Shown here: positions 18,037-27,589 of the stretch, piece after piece
Layout of the letters: each line of letters opens with the position of its first letter
Position numbering within the stretch: the stretch's first letter is position 1
NCBI RefSeq assembly: GCF_002017865.1
Contig: NZ_MTJN01000002.1
Coordinates: 4,278,001-4,342,000, forward strand
From: Rhodoferax fermentans
GTDB taxonomy: Bacteria > Pseudomonadota > Gammaproteobacteria > Burkholderiales > Burkholderiaceae_C
DNA: 64,000 nucleotides
Direction of reading: 5' to 3'
Notes under the pieces: model-generated
The model's database searches: none
What the model saw: the letters and a program-made list of their open reading frames with translations, nothing else
What the model was told of the DNA's origin: nothing
Program-made: the position numbers and the translations under genes

Positions 18037-18551
18037 CAAAGCACCTCCTGCAGCGCAATGTCAACGATGGGCGCGCCGGTCAGATGCGCCAGGTCATCGG
18101 GATGCAACTTGAACACCCCGTGCGGGTGGCCCGCTGCGGCCCAGATCTCTTCAAAACGCAGCAGGTCGCGGTCGATCAGTGTCACAGGCAACGTGGCATG
18201 GCCCACGGGGGACACACCACCAATCGAGAAGCCGGTGCTGGCCTTGACAAAGTCGGCGTCGGCGCGGCCGAGCTTCTGACCCTCAGCACACACCAGCGCC
18301 TGCACCTTTTTTTCATCAACCCGGCGGTCGCCCGAGGTGATGACCAACACAGCAGCGGCGTCGGGTTTGCGCTTGAAGATGATGCTTTTGGCGATTTGCC
18401 CGAGCTGGATGCCCAACGCGTCAGCCGCCTGCTGGGCGGTGCGGGCGGCGTCACTGAGCATCACTGGCGCATGCGGGTGGCCTTTGTCGCGCAGTACCTG
18501 GGTCACGCGTAACACGCCTTCGGGCAGGGGTTGGTGACGGGAGTTATTCAT
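18036..18551 (-). CDS. YbaK/EbsC-family aminoacyl-tRNA deacylase-like protein
   Basis: 171 aa; the YbaK/ProX fold edits mischarged tRNAs such as Cys-tRNA-Pro in trans. Conserved GQIAKSIIFKRK (substrate pocket Lys), VLVITSGDRRVDEKK, and GFSIGGVSPVGH. The start ATG overlaps the mvaB stop by 4 bases, so the gene is translationally coupled to HMG-CoA lyase upstream and DUF1289 downstream. Confidence 0.88.
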   Translation of the reverse strand: MNNSRHQPLPEGVLRVTQVLRDKGHPHAPVMLSDAARTAQQAADALGIQLGQIAKSIIFKRKPDAAAVLVITSGDRRVDEKKVQALVCAEGQKLGRADADFVKASTGFSIGGVSPVGHATLPVTLIDRDLLRFEEIWAAAGHPHGVFKLHPDDLAHLTGAPIVDIALQEVL

Positions 18552-19459
18552 GATGTCAATCGTTTAGTGAACAGCGCTTTGCCAGCGCGTGAGTTGCTTG
18601 GGCGGCCCAGGTAATCGCTGATGAACTGGCCCGCGTTGATGAGTTGGTCCAGGTCAATGCCGGTCTCGATGCCCATGCCGTGCAACATATACACAACATC
18701 TTCAGTCGCTACATTCCCAGTAGCGCCTTTGGCATAGGGGCAGCCGCCCAGACCCGCCACCGAGGTATCAAACTGCCAAACACCCATCTGCAGGCAAATC
18801 AGGCTGTTGGCCAGCGCCTGGCCGTAGGTGTCGTGGAAATGGCCCGATACCTGGTTGATGTCAAAGTGCTTCAGAGTCGCCTCCACCGCACGCTGCACTT
18901 TCAAGGGGGTGCCCACCCCAATGGTGTCGGCCACACCCACATGCTGCACGCCGATGCCTTTCATGAGCCCGGCCAGGTAGTCCACCCGCTCGGGCGCTAT
19001 CTCACCCTCGTACGGGCAACCCACAGTGCAACTCATGGCGCCGCGCACAAAAATGCCAGCCTCACGGGCGGCAGCCACCACCGGCGCAAAACGATCGATG
19101 CTTTCGGCCATGCTGCAGTTGATGTTTTTCTGGCTGAAGGCCTCGCTGGCGGAGCCAAACACCACAATTTCATCGGGCTTGGACAACAGGGCCGCCTCAA
19201 AACCTTTGAGATTGGGGGTCAGCACCGAGTAGCGCACACCCGGCTGGCGAGCGATGCCCGCCATGACCTCAGCGTTGTCGGCCATCTGAGGTACCCATTT
19301 GGGGCTGACAAAACTGGTGACTTCGATCTCTTTCAGGCCAGCGGCCTGCAGGCGGTGCACCAGCTCGATCTTGACCGCAGCGGGCACCAGCTGTTTTTCG
19401 TTCTGCAGGCCATCGCGTGGGCCCACATCGACCAGTTTGACTCGGAGAGGATAGGACAT
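18548..19459 (-). CDS. mvaB: Hydroxymethylglutaryl-CoA lyase
   Basis: Last step of leucine degradation: HMG-CoA to acetoacetate and acetyl-CoA. 303 aa. Contains DVGPRDGLQNEK (substrate/metal Asp-Arg), SGHFHDTYGQA (metal-binding His pair) and the catalytic-Cys loop GLGGCPYAKGATGN. ATG 19459 was chosen over a TTG six codons upstream. It heads a four-gene run with overlapping stops and starts. It is separated by about 3.5 kb from the methylcrotonyl-CoA carboxylase genes it serves. Confidence 0.94.
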   Translation of the reverse strand: MSYPLRVKLVDVGPRDGLQNEKQLVPAAVKIELVHRLQAAGLKEIEVTSFVSPKWVPQMADNAEVMAGIARQPGVRYSVLTPNLKGFEAALLSKPDEIVVFGSASEAFSQKNINCSMAESIDRFAPVVAAAREAGIFVRGAMSCTVGCPYEGEIAPERVDYLAGLMKGIGVQHVGVADTIGVGTPLKVQRAVEATLKHFDINQVSGHFHDTYGQALANSLICLQMGVWQFDTSVAGLGGCPYAKGATGNVATEDVVYMLHGMGIETGIDLDQLINAGQFISDYLGRPSNSRAGKALFTKRLTS

Positions 19460-19568
19460 AAACAAATGCTCAAGCAAAGACGGACACGACAGCCCCGTCC
19501 AGTGACACCAACCGATGCAGTGTAGCCATGCGCCAACCGAGGTGTTGCCCGCAACAACCCTAGGCCCC

Positions 19569-20132
19569 CTAGGTGTAGTCCATCATCAGGATAGCGCGGG
19601 TATTGGGCTCCAACGCCTCGTAAGAATGGGCCGTGTCTGCGGGGTAGGACGCATAGTCCCCTGGCAGCAGCTCAATGGTTTTTCCGTCAGGACCGACGCT
19701 GGCTCGACCGCTCAGCAGCATCACATGCTCCACCGTTCCTGCCGCATGGGGGAGCGATATTTTGGAGATGCCGGGCTCGAAATCGATGCGGTAAATGTCC
19801 CGGCGAACCCGTGGGGGACACGCCGAGAGCAGAACCGCCTCGTACGCAGCATCTGTCGCACGCGTCGCCATCCCCTGCGAAGCACGGATCACTTGCACCG
19901 GCACAACTGGCGGGTCCAGCAAGCGGCTGAACGGCAGGTTCAAACCCATCGCCAGCGCCCACAGGCTTTCCAGCGATGGGTTGCCCACGCCCGCCTCCAG
20001 CTGGGAAAGGGTGGACTTGGCCACACCAGCCTTGCGGGCCAGCTCTGAAATCGACAACCCGGCCTGTTCCCGCTCACGTTTGAGCGCCGCTGCAATGGCT
20101 GGCAAAGGGCTTGTTTCAGATTCTTTTGACAT
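19569..20132 (-). CDS. XRE-family regulator with C-terminal cupin domain
   Basis: 187 aa. N-terminal helix-turn-helix (about residues 12-66; LSISELARKAGVAKSTLSQLE) and a C-terminal cupin (about 110-180; PHAAGTVEHVMLLSGRA, PGDYASYPADTAHSYE), which usually senses a small ligand. It is divergent from azlC with 63 bp between starts, so it most likely controls azlCD and itself. The intergenic dyad at 20180-20195 is the best operator candidate. Confidence 0.9.
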   Translation of the reverse strand: MSKESETSPLPAIAAALKREREQAGLSISELARKAGVAKSTLSQLEAGVGNPSLESLWALAMGLNLPFSRLLDPPVVPVQVIRASQGMATRATDAAYEAVLLSACPPRVRRDIYRIDFEPGISKISLPHAAGTVEHVMLLSGRASVGPDGKTIELLPGDYASYPADTAHSYEALEPNTRAILMMDYT

Positions 20133-20179
20133 GTTTTTTATAAAAAACGATTGTTCTGTTTGACATTAAAGATCGGTTC

Positions 20180-20195
20180 GTTCATTATATTGAAC
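20180..20195. promoter_or_regulatory. Dyad between the XRE regulator and azlC (candidate operator)
   Basis: GTTCA and TGAAC form a perfect 5-bp inverted repeat around TTATAT, ending one base before the azlC ATG. A TTGACA at 20160-20165 could be the azlC -35, with the dyad covering the -10 region. Confidence 0.45.
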
Positions 20196-20894
20196 ATGCG
20201 ATCTTTATTCAAAACACTTGACCGCGCCACGCTGGGCGACATGGGTCTGGTCTGCCTGGCAGACGGCGTTGTGGGTATGTCATTTGGCGCCATTGCGGTC
20301 TCTGGCGGCTTGCCCCTGTGGTTTCCCGTGGCGCTGTCGATCCTGGTTTTTGCCGGTGGGGCGCAGTTTGCAACGGTAGGTGTGCTCTTGGCGGGCGGCG
20401 ACCCTGTGACGGCGGCCATGACAGGCCTGGCGCTCAACGGCCGCCTGCTGGCTTACGGCCTGACCGTGTCCGAGTTGCTTGGCCAAGGCTGGATGGCGCG
20501 CCTGCTGGGGGCCCATTTCATTCTGGACGAGTCGGTGGCCTTTGCGATGAAACAAACCGACCCAGCAGCCAAACGCGCGGCGTTCTGGGTCTGCGGCATC
20601 CTGATTTTTGTGGTGTGGAACCTCGCAGTCCTGGCGGGAGCACTGGCGGGGCAAGCCATTGGCAGCGCCAGCAGCCTGGGTCTGGACGCGGCTTTCCCCG
20701 CCCTGTTGTTTGCCCTGGTCTGGCCTGCACTGTCCAACGGGACAACCCGTCGTCGGGTGTTGACAGGGGGCGCGCTGGCGCTGGCCAGCGCCCCGTGGGT
20801 GGCACCCGGCTTACCGGTGTTGGTGGCGCTGCTGGTGATCGTGCCATCTGCGCTGCGATCAGGCCAGTCCGCCACACCCCCAACGAAAGCGTGA
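20196..20894 (+). CDS. azlC: AzlC-family branched-chain amino acid exporter, large subunit
   Basis: 232 aa integral membrane protein of the AzlC/YgaZ family, which with AzlD exports branched-chain amino acids or analogues. Shows GLVCLADGVVGMSFGAIAVSGGLP, PVALSILVFAGGAQF and LNGRLLAYGL, all typical; about 6-7 hydrophobic segments. ATG 20196 immediately follows the operator dyad. It overlaps or abuts azlD. The presence of leucine catabolic genes on both sides fits a branched-chain amino acid theme. Confidence 0.92.
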   Translation: MRSLFKTLDRATLGDMGLVCLADGVVGMSFGAIAVSGGLPLWFPVALSILVFAGGAQFATVGVLLAGGDPVTAAMTGLALNGRLLAYGLTVSELLGQGWMARLLGAHFILDESVAFAMKQTDPAAKRAAFWVCGILIFVVWNLAVLAGALAGQAIGSASSLGLDAAFPALLFALVWPALSNGTTRRRVLTGGALALASAPWVAPGLPVLVALLVIVPSALRSGQSATPPTKA

Positions 20895-20899
20895 ACCCA

Positions 20900-21205
20900 A
20901 TGCAGCAAGCCCTCTGGCTTCTGGCCATCGGCACACTGTGTTGTCGCGTGGCAGGCCCTTTTTTCGCCGATCAACTTCGCTTGACAACGCGTTGGCAAGC
21001 CTTGCTCTCAGAGGCGGCCATCGTGCTGCTGTGTGCGCTGGCCGCGGTGTCCAGCCTCTGGGATGGCGACCACTTTGCGGGATGGGCACGGCCCATCGGC
21101 GTTCTGGTCGGCATGCTCTTGGCCATGAGGCAGGCCGCTTTTCCCGTGGTGGTGGTGGCCGCTGCCTGTGTCACGGCAGGCTTGCGCTGCTGGGGTTTGG
21201 CCTGA
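20900..21205 (+). CDS. azlD: AzlD-family branched-chain amino acid exporter, small subunit
   Basis: 101 aa with about four hydrophobic segments; matches AzlD/YgaH size and pattern (WLLAIGTLCCRVAGPFF; ARPIGVLVGMLLAMR). Start ATG 20900; a GTG at 20891 that overlaps the azlC stop is an alternative. The two genes form a translationally close pair. The stop is 9 bp from the stop of the converging ghrA-like gene. Confidence 0.87.
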   Translation: MQQALWLLAIGTLCCRVAGPFFADQLRLTTRWQALLSEAAIVLLCALAAVSSLWDGDHFAGWARPIGVLVGMLLAMRQAAFPVVVVAAACVTAGLRCWGLA

Positions 21206-21214
21206 CGGATCCCG

Positions 21215-22144
21215 TCAATACCCCCGCCCTGGATCCACCACGCCTGTCACAGGCTGGCCTTGGCGCAGAGCCAGCATCTTCTGCATGATCTGTGCAATGC
21301 TGTCCATGACCAAGGTACGCGCCGAGGTGTGTGGTGTAAGGGTGATTTTGGGCTCGCGCCAGAACGGGTGCTCTGCGGGCAGCGGCTCGGTGCGAAACAC
21401 ATCAAGCAGTGCGCCAGACAGGTGGCCGCTTTGGATGAGCGCGAGCAGGTCCTCGTCCACCAGATGGGCGCCACGCGCCACGTTGATGACATAGCCCCCG
21501 GCTTGCAGGCGACTGAGCCGGTCGTGGTTGAGGATGTTGAGCGTGTCGGGGGTGAGCGGCAGCAGGTTGACCAGCACACGGCTGCTGGCCAGAAAGTCGT
21601 CGAGCTGCGCCGCACCCGAAAAGCCGCGCACACCAGGAATCGGCTTGGGTGAGCGGCTCCAGCCGTTGACCGGAAATTCAAAGTGGCACAACGCCTGCGC
21701 GACCCGCTCCCCCAACACACCCAGGCCCATCACGCCCACCGGAAAATCGCTGCGCTGACGCGGCTTGTAGTAGGTCCAGTGGCCAGCGCGGGCATCGTTG
21801 TCGTAGGCATTGAGGTCACGAAAGTGCCGGATGACACCCTGGCAGACGTACTCGGCCATCTGCACCGCCATGCCCGCGTCTTCCAGGCGCACCACCACAG
21901 CCTGGGGCGGCAGGCGCAATTTGAGCAGTGCGTCCACGCCAGCGCCGATGTTGAACACCGCTTGCAGCTGCGGCTGCTCGTCAAAAAACTGCTGTGGTGG
22001 CGCCCAGACCACCGCGTAGTCGGCGGGTGCGGCGCCGGGCTGCCAAACGGTGACCTCAGCCTGCGGAAAACTCGCACGCAAACCGGCCAGCCAGGGCTCA
22101 GGCTCGGTGTTGGTACAGCAAAAAGTGATTTGAAAGGTCGACAT
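21215..22144 (-). CDS. ghrA: Glyoxylate/hydroxypyruvate reductase A
   Basis: 309 aa NAD(P)H-dependent 2-hydroxyacid dehydrogenase that reduces glyoxylate or hydroxypyruvate. Rossmann motif GVMGLGVLGERVAQAL, the NLLPLTPDT stretch, NVARGAHLVDEDLL (catalytic-Arg region and following helix) and the C-terminal TLTPHTSART (catalytic His). The short, GhrA-like N-terminal domain (NIGAGVDALL) separates it from GhrB. Downstream of a repeat copy that lies in its 5' leader. Confidence 0.9.
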   Translation of the reverse strand: MSTFQITFCCTNTEPEPWLAGLRASFPQAEVTVWQPGAAPADYAVVWAPPQQFFDEQPQLQAVFNIGAGVDALLKLRLPPQAVVVRLEDAGMAVQMAEYVCQGVIRHFRDLNAYDNDARAGHWTYYKPRQRSDFPVGVMGLGVLGERVAQALCHFEFPVNGWSRSPKPIPGVRGFSGAAQLDDFLASSRVLVNLLPLTPDTLNILNHDRLSRLQAGGYVINVARGAHLVDEDLLALIQSGHLSGALLDVFRTEPLPAEHPFWREPKITLTPHTSARTLVMDSIAQIMQKMLALRQGQPVTGVVDPGRGY

Positions 22145-22154
22145 AAATACTCTG

Positions 22155-22203
22155 AATTTGATAGCTACTTACTGTTTATTGATAAGGGCTGCACCGCAAA
22201 AAC
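22155..22203 (+). repeat. Dispersed palindromic repeat, copy 5
   Basis: ATAGCTACTTACTGTTTATT, then GATAAGGGCTGCACCGC. It lies directly upstream of the ghrA start, in its presumed 5' leader. The first arm is degenerate. Confidence 0.75.
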
Positions 22204-22253
22204 TCACACAAACTCAACTGCAGAGTGAAAATCAGACAAACTTTTAGCTGATT

Positions 22254-22844
22254 TCAACTTCTGCGCTGCTTGGACCAGTTACGACGGGACAACCGGTAAA
22301 GCATTTGTCGGCGCAATGGGTTGCCCTCGGGCACCAACGGATGCTCGAAGTCGTCAGCAGGCTCACTGGACATCCCCAGTTTCGCCATCACGCGACGCGA
22401 ATTGTGGTTGGATGGCACGGTATTGGCGACGATCTCCGTCAGCCCCAGATGCTCAAATCCGAATTGGAGCGCCGCCCCGGCAGCCTCTGGGGCGTAACCC
22501 TGGCCCCAGAAGCGGCGTGCCAGGCGCCAACCAACTTCCACAGCAGGTGTGAAATGTGCTTTGTAAGAGATACGCAGCAGACCAGCCGCCCCCATAAAGG
22601 CACCCGATTCTTTGGACTCAATGGCCCAAAAACAAAAGCCGTTTTCTGCCAAATGCATTTGTTGACGATTGATCCAACCCGTGATGGCCTGCGGTGAGGC
22701 GAAAGGCAGAAGATGCGCCATAACTTCTGGATCCACTGACATCGTAGAGAACGGGGCGTGATCCGAATCTTGCCAAGGACGCAAGATAAGGCGTGTTGTT
22801 GTCAGCACTTTTGGGCCTAGCCCAGTCATTGCGGGTTCTTGCAT
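22254..22844 (-). CDS. GNAT-family N-acetyltransferase (RimJ/RimL type)
   Basis: 196 aa Acetyltransf_3 protein. Starts with TTRLILRPWQDSD, the usual RimJ-like beginning; acetyl-CoA loop at RRFWGQGYAPEAA; then PSNHNSRRVMAKLGM near the C-terminus. Substrate not predictable. No operon partner is evident; it is between ghrA and mccA and probably has its own promoter. The 127 bp between it and mccA holds no recognisable feature. Confidence 0.85.
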   Translation of the reverse strand: MQEPAMTGLGPKVLTTTRLILRPWQDSDHAPFSTMSVDPEVMAHLLPFASPQAITGWINRQQMHLAENGFCFWAIESKESGAFMGAAGLLRISYKAHFTPAVEVGWRLARRFWGQGYAPEAAGAALQFGFEHLGLTEIVANTVPSNHNSRRVMAKLGMSSEPADDFEHPLVPEGNPLRRQMLYRLSRRNWSKQRRS

Positions 22845-22971
22845 GGAACTATTGTCACGAGACTGGTCGATGTTAGACGAGGTAGATCAGCGCCAGTAGC
22901 GAAATAGATGCAGGAACCACATGCTCGCTTGCCCCCCTTTCACGCCACCCAAAACAACCTTACGTTGTCAG

Positions 22972-24984
22972 TCACACCGCAGCCACAGTCAGCCGGAGCA
23001 ACTCCGCGCCCTCCACCACCTGGTCACCGGGGGCGTAGAGCAACTCGGCCACCACACCGTCCACCGGCGCGGTGATGGTGTGCTCCATTTTCATCGCATC
23101 CATCACCGCCAGGGCTTGGCCCTTTTTAACCGTTTCACCCGCCTGCACCGCAAACGACACAACTTTGCCAGGCATCGGTGCGGTCAGGCGGCCCACTTCG
23201 GCAGGCGCCTCACCGGCGTGCAGGAGCAAATCAATCGATATGATTTGTGTAGCACCATGCGCAGTGAATATATGGGCTACCTCGCCTTTTCTATATACAT
23301 TCACAAGTAGCCGCTGGCCGCCAAACTGCAGATCAATGCCTTGTGGCGTGGCTGTGAAACTGAGCACACCCGCTGTCTCACCCACCTGCAAGGACAACGC
23401 GCCGTCGTGTAAATAGGTGAGCCCGGCCAACACTTGCTGACCGCCAAACGCAAACACAAAGCGGCGCGTGAAGACCCCATGGCTGCGCCAGCCGTCCGTT
23501 TTGCTGAAAGGGTCGGCCGTTTCGGTTGCCCGCTCGTCGATCAGGGTCTGTGCCACATCGGCGGCCGCGGCCAGGGCCAGGCCCACACGCTCCTGATGGA
23601 ACAAGACCGCCGCCTCGCGCGGGATCAGGCCGGTGTCGAGAAGGGCCTGGGCAAAGGCGTCACTCTGCAGGACATGCCGCAAGAACTGCACATTGGTGCT
23701 CAAGCCAACGATGTGGGTCTGCGCCAGTGCGGTATCGAGCTGGGCCAGCGCCTGTTCGCGGGTATCACCATGCACGATGAGTTTGGCCACCATCGAGTCG
23801 TAAAACGGGCTGATGACATCCCCCTGGCGCACGCCGTCATCAAACCGCACCGGGCTGACGGCGAAGCTGCTGTGCGCAGGCTTGTGGTAAACGTCTAGGC
23901 GGCCGGTGGCGGGCAAGAAGTTGTTGTCGGGGGTCTCGGCGCAGATGCGCGCCTCGATCGCGTGGCCGGTGATGCGCAGCTGATCCTGGCGCAGCGGCAG
24001 CGGCTCACCACAAGCCACACGCAGCTGCCATTCAACAAGATCCAAACCGGTGATAGCCTCGGTGACCGGGTGCTCAACCTGCAGGCGGGTGTTCATCTCC
24101 ATGAAGTAGAACCGCATGTCCTCAGGCCGCCCGTAACCACCGGGATGCTCGACGATGAACTCCACCGTGCCTGCACCTACATAAGCCACCGCCCGCGCGG
24201 CGGCCACCGCCACCTCACCCATGGCGCGGCGCAGCTCGGGCGTCATACCGGGCGCCGGGGCTTCTTCAAGCACCTTCTGGTGGCGGCGCTGCACCGAGCA
24301 GTCGCGCTCGAACAGGTAGACGTAGTTGCCCTGTGTGTCGCCAAACACCTGGATTTCGATATGGCGCGGGTTCTGCACGTATTTTTCGATCAGCACGACA
24401 TCGCTGCCAAAGCTGTTGATGGCTTCGCGCTGGCAGGATTCGAGCGCAGCTTTGAAGTCCTCGGACCGGTCAACCACCCGCATACCCTTGCCACCACCAC
24501 CCGCACTGGCCTTGATCAAGACGGGATAACCGATGTGATCAGCCTCATGCTGCAGCAGCGCCGTGCCCTGGGCGGTGCCGTGGTAACCCGGCACCAACGG
24601 CACCCCGGCCTTGTCCATCAGCTGTTTGGACTCGGCCTTCAAACCCATGGCCTGGATGGCCGATGCGGGCGGGCCGATGAACACCAGCCCGGCAGCCGCA
24701 CACGCCTTGGCAAAGTCCTCGTTCTCGCTCAGAAAACCGTAACCCGGATGCACCGCCTGGGCGCCGGTGGCCAACGCAGCGTCAATGATGCGTTGCCAGC
24801 GCAGGTAACTGTCCTGCGGTGCGCTGCCGCCGATGTGGACGAACTCGTCACACGCCGCCACATGTTTGGCGTTGGCATCGGCATCCGAATACACCGCCAC
24901 GGTTTTCACCCCCAGGCGGCGCGCGGTGGCGGCCACCCGGCAGGCGATCTCGCCTCTGTTGGCGATCAGGATTTTTGTGAACAT
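22972..24984 (-). CDS. mccA: Methylcrotonyl-CoA carboxylase, biotin-containing alpha subunit
   Basis: ATP-dependent carboxylation of its own biotin, passed to MccB to make 3-methylglutaconyl-CoA in leucine degradation. 670 aa: biotin carboxylase domain (1-450; SAGGGGKGMRVV ATP loop; [14 protein letters not shown]), a linker/BT domain, and a C-terminal biotinyl domain with DAMKMEHT (biotin Lys). The BT domain around 23225-23310 is AT-rich compared with the rest. Geranyl- or propionyl-CoA carboxylase are alternatives, but the neighbours (mccB, methylglutaconyl-CoA hydratase, mvaB) favour MCC. Last gene of the mccB-liuC-mccA run. Confidence 0.92.
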   Translation of the reverse strand: MFTKILIANRGEIACRVAATARRLGVKTVAVYSDADANAKHVAACDEFVHIGGSAPQDSYLRWQRIIDAALATGAQAVHPGYGFLSENEDFAKACAAAGLVFIGPPASAIQAMGLKAESKQLMDKAGVPLVPGYHGTAQGTALLQHEADHIGYPVLIKASAGGGGKGMRVVDRSEDFKAALESCQREAINSFGSDVVLIEKYVQNPRHIEIQVFGDTQGNYVYLFERDCSVQRRHQKVLEEAPAPGMTPELRRAMGEVAVAAARAVAYVGAGTVEFIVEHPGGYGRPEDMRFYFMEMNTRLQVEHPVTEAITGLDLVEWQLRVACGEPLPLRQDQLRITGHAIEARICAETPDNNFLPATGRLDVYHKPAHSSFAVSPVRFDDGVRQGDVISPFYDSMVAKLIVHGDTREQALAQLDTALAQTHIVGLSTNVQFLRHVLQSDAFAQALLDTGLIPREAAVLFHQERVGLALAAAADVAQTLIDERATETADPFSKTDGWRSHGVFTRRFVFAFGGQQVLAGLTYLHDGALSLQVGETAGVLSFTATPQGIDLQFGGQRLLVNVYRKGEVAHIFTAHGATQIISIDLLLHAGEAPAEVGRLTAPMPGKVVSFAVQAGETVKKGQALAVMDAMKMEHTITAPVDGVVAELLYAPGDQVVEGAELLRLTVAAV

Positions 24985-25039
24985 CTACGTCTCCTTGGCG
25001 CCGCCGCCAAATGGTCAAAAAAGTGGCCAACTGCCCCGA

Positions 25040-25816
25040 CTAACTGAGCCAGGACGGCTTTCGTTTGGCCAGGAAAGACGACACCCCTTCCCGACCCTCG
25101 TCACTCGCGCGGATGTCGGCAATACCGGCCACCGTGCGTGCGATCAAGGTAGCGTCAATGTCTTGGCCTGCCACCTCGTGCAGCAGCGTTTTGCAGGCCT
25201 TGACAGCATTCGGGCTGGCGTTCAGCAGCGCCTGGGTCAGTTCCGTCACCTTGGCATCAAGTTGCTCGGCGCTCGCCACCGCGTGCACCAGGCCGATGCG
25301 CAGCGCTTCAGCAGCGTCAAAACGCTCGGCGGTCAGGAAGTAGCGGTGTGCGGCACGTGCGCCCATGGCGCGAACCACGTACGGGCTGATGGTGGCGGGG
25401 ATCAGGCCGAGCTTGACCTCGCTGAGGCAAAAGCCTGCCGTGTCCACACTCACCGCCATGTCGCAGGCGGCCACCAGGCCCAAACCGCCTGCGTAGACAT
25501 CGCCCTGAATCCGCGCCACCGTCGGCTTGGGGCAGGTATAGATCACCCGCAGCATCTCGGCCAGCTGCGCAGCATCAGCCAGGTTCTCAGCATGGCTGTA
25601 GTCGGCCATACGGCGCATCCAATTCAGGTCGGCGCCCGCGCAAAACGCCGGGCCAACGGCTGCCAGCACGATGGCGCGCACCTGCGGGTCTTGGCTCAGT
25701 TGGGTGAAGGCTTGGGTGAGGTCGACAATCACCGCGTCGTTGAAGGCGTTACGAACCTCTGGGCGGCTCAGGGTGACGGTGCTCACCACACCGGTTTGAA
25801 TGGTCAATGTGCTCAT
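25040..25816 (-). CDS. liuC: Methylglutaconyl-CoA hydratase (enoyl-CoA hydratase family)
   Basis: Hydrates 3-methylglutaconyl-CoA to HMG-CoA. 258 aa crotonase fold: PEVRNAFNDAV, the oxyanion-hole motif FCAGADLNWM, and GLGLVAACDMAVS with the second oxyanion Gly. NWMRRMADY after the oxyanion motif is typical of the leucine-pathway hydratase. ATG 25816 was preferred to the GTG at 25843 that would overlap the mccB stop. Between mccB and mccA, as in the liu operon. Confidence 0.88.
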   Translation of the reverse strand: MSTLTIQTGVVSTVTLSRPEVRNAFNDAVIVDLTQAFTQLSQDPQVRAIVLAAVGPAFCAGADLNWMRRMADYSHAENLADAAQLAEMLRVIYTCPKPTVARIQGDVYAGGLGLVAACDMAVSVDTAGFCLSEVKLGLIPATISPYVVRAMGARAAHRYFLTAERFDAAEALRIGLVHAVASAEQLDAKVTELTQALLNASPNAVKACKTLLHEVAGQDIDATLIARTVAGIADIRASDEGREGVSSFLAKRKPSWLS

Positions 25817-25839
25817 ATTGGGTTTCTTTGTGGCGCTGA

Positions 25840-27462
25840 TCACATCCGGAACAAGCCAAATTTGGTGTCCTCGATCGGCGCGTTGCGGCTGGCGCTCAGG
25901 CCCAGCGCCAGCACACGGCGCGTGTCAGCCGGGTCGATGATGCCGTCGTCCCACAGGCGGGCGGTGGCGAAATAGGGGTGGCCTTGGTCTTCGTATTGGC
26001 GGCGGATCGGGGCTTTGAAGGTTTCTTCGTCCTCCATGCTCCACTGGCCACCTTTGCCTTCGATGCCGTCGCGCTTGACGGTGGCCAGCACGCTGGCGGC
26101 TTGTTCACCACCCATGACGCTGATGCGGGCGTTGGGCCACATCCACAAAAAGCGCGGGCCAAACGCGCGGCCACACATGCCGTAGTTGCCAGCGCCAAAG
26201 CTGCCACCAATGATGACGGTGAACTTGGGTACGGCGGCGGTGGCCACGGCGGTGACCATCTTGGCGCCGTGGCGGGCGATGCCTTCGTTCTCGACCTTGC
26301 GCCCAACCATGAAGCCAGTGATGTTCTGCAAAAACACCAGCGGGATCTTGCGCTGGCAACACAGCTCGATGAAGTGGGCGCCTTTGAGCGCCGACTCACC
26401 AAACAGGATACCGTTGTTGGCGACGATACCCACCGGCATGCCTTCAATGCGCGCAAAACCGGTGACCAGCGTGGTGCCAAAACGCGCCTTGAACTCGTCA
26501 AAGTCCGAGCCATCAACGATGCGGGCGATGATTTCGCGCACATCAAAGGGTTTGCGGGTGTCAACCGGGATCACGCCGTACAACTCCTCTGCTGCGTATT
26601 TGGGAGCTACTGGCGCTTGATCAAAAAGGGCTTGAGGCTTGTTTTGATACAAATTCCTGACCGATTGCCGCGCCAGCGCTAGCGCATGCATGTCGTTTTG
26701 CGCCAGATGGTCGGCCACGCCTGACAGCCGCGTGTGCACATCACCGCCGCCCAGGTCTTCGGCGCTGACCACCTCACCGGTGGCGGCTTTGACCAGCGGC
26801 GGGCCACCCAGAAAAATCGTGCCCTGGTTCTTGACGATGATGGCCTCGTCACTCATGGCGGGCACATAAGCGCCGCCCGCGGTGCAGCTGCCCATGACCA
26901 CCGCAATCTGTGCGATGCCCTGGGCACTCATGGTGGCCTGGTTGTAGAAGATGCGGCCAAAGTGGTCGCGGTCGGGGAACACCTCGTCCTGGTTCGGCAA
27001 ATTGGCGCCGCCCGAGTCCACCAGGTAAATGCAGGGCAGACGGTTTTGCTGGGCGATCTCCTGCGCACGCAGGTGCTTCTTGACCGTCATCGGGTAGTAG
27101 GTGCCACCTTTGACAGTGGCGTCGTTGCAGACCACCATGCAGTCCACACCACTGACCCGACCGATGCCAGCCACGATGCCTGCGCCTGGGGCGCTATCGG
27201 AGCCATCGCGGTCAGGGTACAGACCCAGGGCAGCCAGCGGAGCGATTTCCAGAAACGGTGTGCCAGGGTCCAGCAGCATCTGCACCCGCTCGCGCGGCAG
27301 CAACTTGCCGCGCGCTGTGTGTTTGACGCGCGCCGCCTCACCGCCGCCCAGGGCGACCTGCGCGATCTTGGTCGTCAGATCATCCACCAGGCCACGCATG
27401 GCCAGGGCATTGCGCTGGAAATCGGCAGAGCGGGTGTTGAGTTGGGTGTCCAGAACCGGCAT
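25840..27462 (-). CDS. mccB: Methylcrotonyl-CoA carboxylase, carboxyltransferase beta subunit
   Basis: Transfers carboxyl from MccA-biotin to 3-methylcrotonyl-CoA. 540 aa. Carboxyltransferase domains show [35 protein letters not shown] and a C-terminal [16 protein letters not shown] with [13 protein letters not shown], close to MCC beta rather than PCC beta. A copy of the dispersed repeat (26598-26648) lies in frame and encodes about [15 protein letters not shown] in the junction between the two halves. First gene of the operon; divergent AraC gene 127 bp upstream. Confidence 0.95.
   Translation of the reverse strand: MPVLDTQLNTRSADFQRNALAMRGLVDDLTTKIAQVALGGGEAARVKHTARGKLLPRERVQMLLDPGTPFLEIAPLAALGLYPDRDGSDSAPGAGIVAGIGRVSGVDCMVVCNDATVKGGTYYPMTVKKHLRAQEIAQQNRLPCIYLVDSGGANLPNQDEVFPDRDHFGRIFYNQATMSAQGIAQIAVVMGSCTAGGAYVPAMSDEAIIVKNQGTIFLGGPPLVKAATGEVVSAEDLGGGDVHTRLSGVADHLAQNDMHALALARQSVRNLYQNKPQALFDQAPVAPKYAAEELYGVIPVDTRKPFDVREIIARIVDGSDFDEFKARFGTTLVTGFARIEGMPVGIVANNGILFGESALKGAHFIELCCQRKIPLVFLQNITGFMVGRKVENEGIARHGAKMVTAVATAAVPKFTVIIGGSFGAGNYGMCGRAFGPRFLWMWPNARISVMGGEQAASVLATVKRDGIEGKGGQWSMEDEETFKAPIRRQYEDQGHPYFATARLWDDGIIDPADTRRVLALGLSASRNAPIEDTKFGLFRM
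26598..26648 (+). repeat. Dispersed palindromic repeat, copy 6, inside mccB
   Basis: TTTGGGAGCTACTGGCGCTT, then AAAAAGGGCTTGAGGC. Read in frame on the minus strand within MccB (segment PVAPK). Confidence 0.8.
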
Positions 27463-27589
27463 GGTTGTCCTTCACAAAGGCGGCAGTGACCCACACGCAG
27501 TGTGCAGGTGCGCCAGCATAGGCCAACGACGCAGCCCGCGCCAGCCAGTCAGGTTGCAAATACTGCCAACTGTGGTGATACTGCAAGGC

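Noticed and set aside
23225..23310. AT-rich patch in mccA suspected as an inserted repeat
   Set aside because: Encodes plausible linker/BT-domain sequence and lacks the repeat arms.
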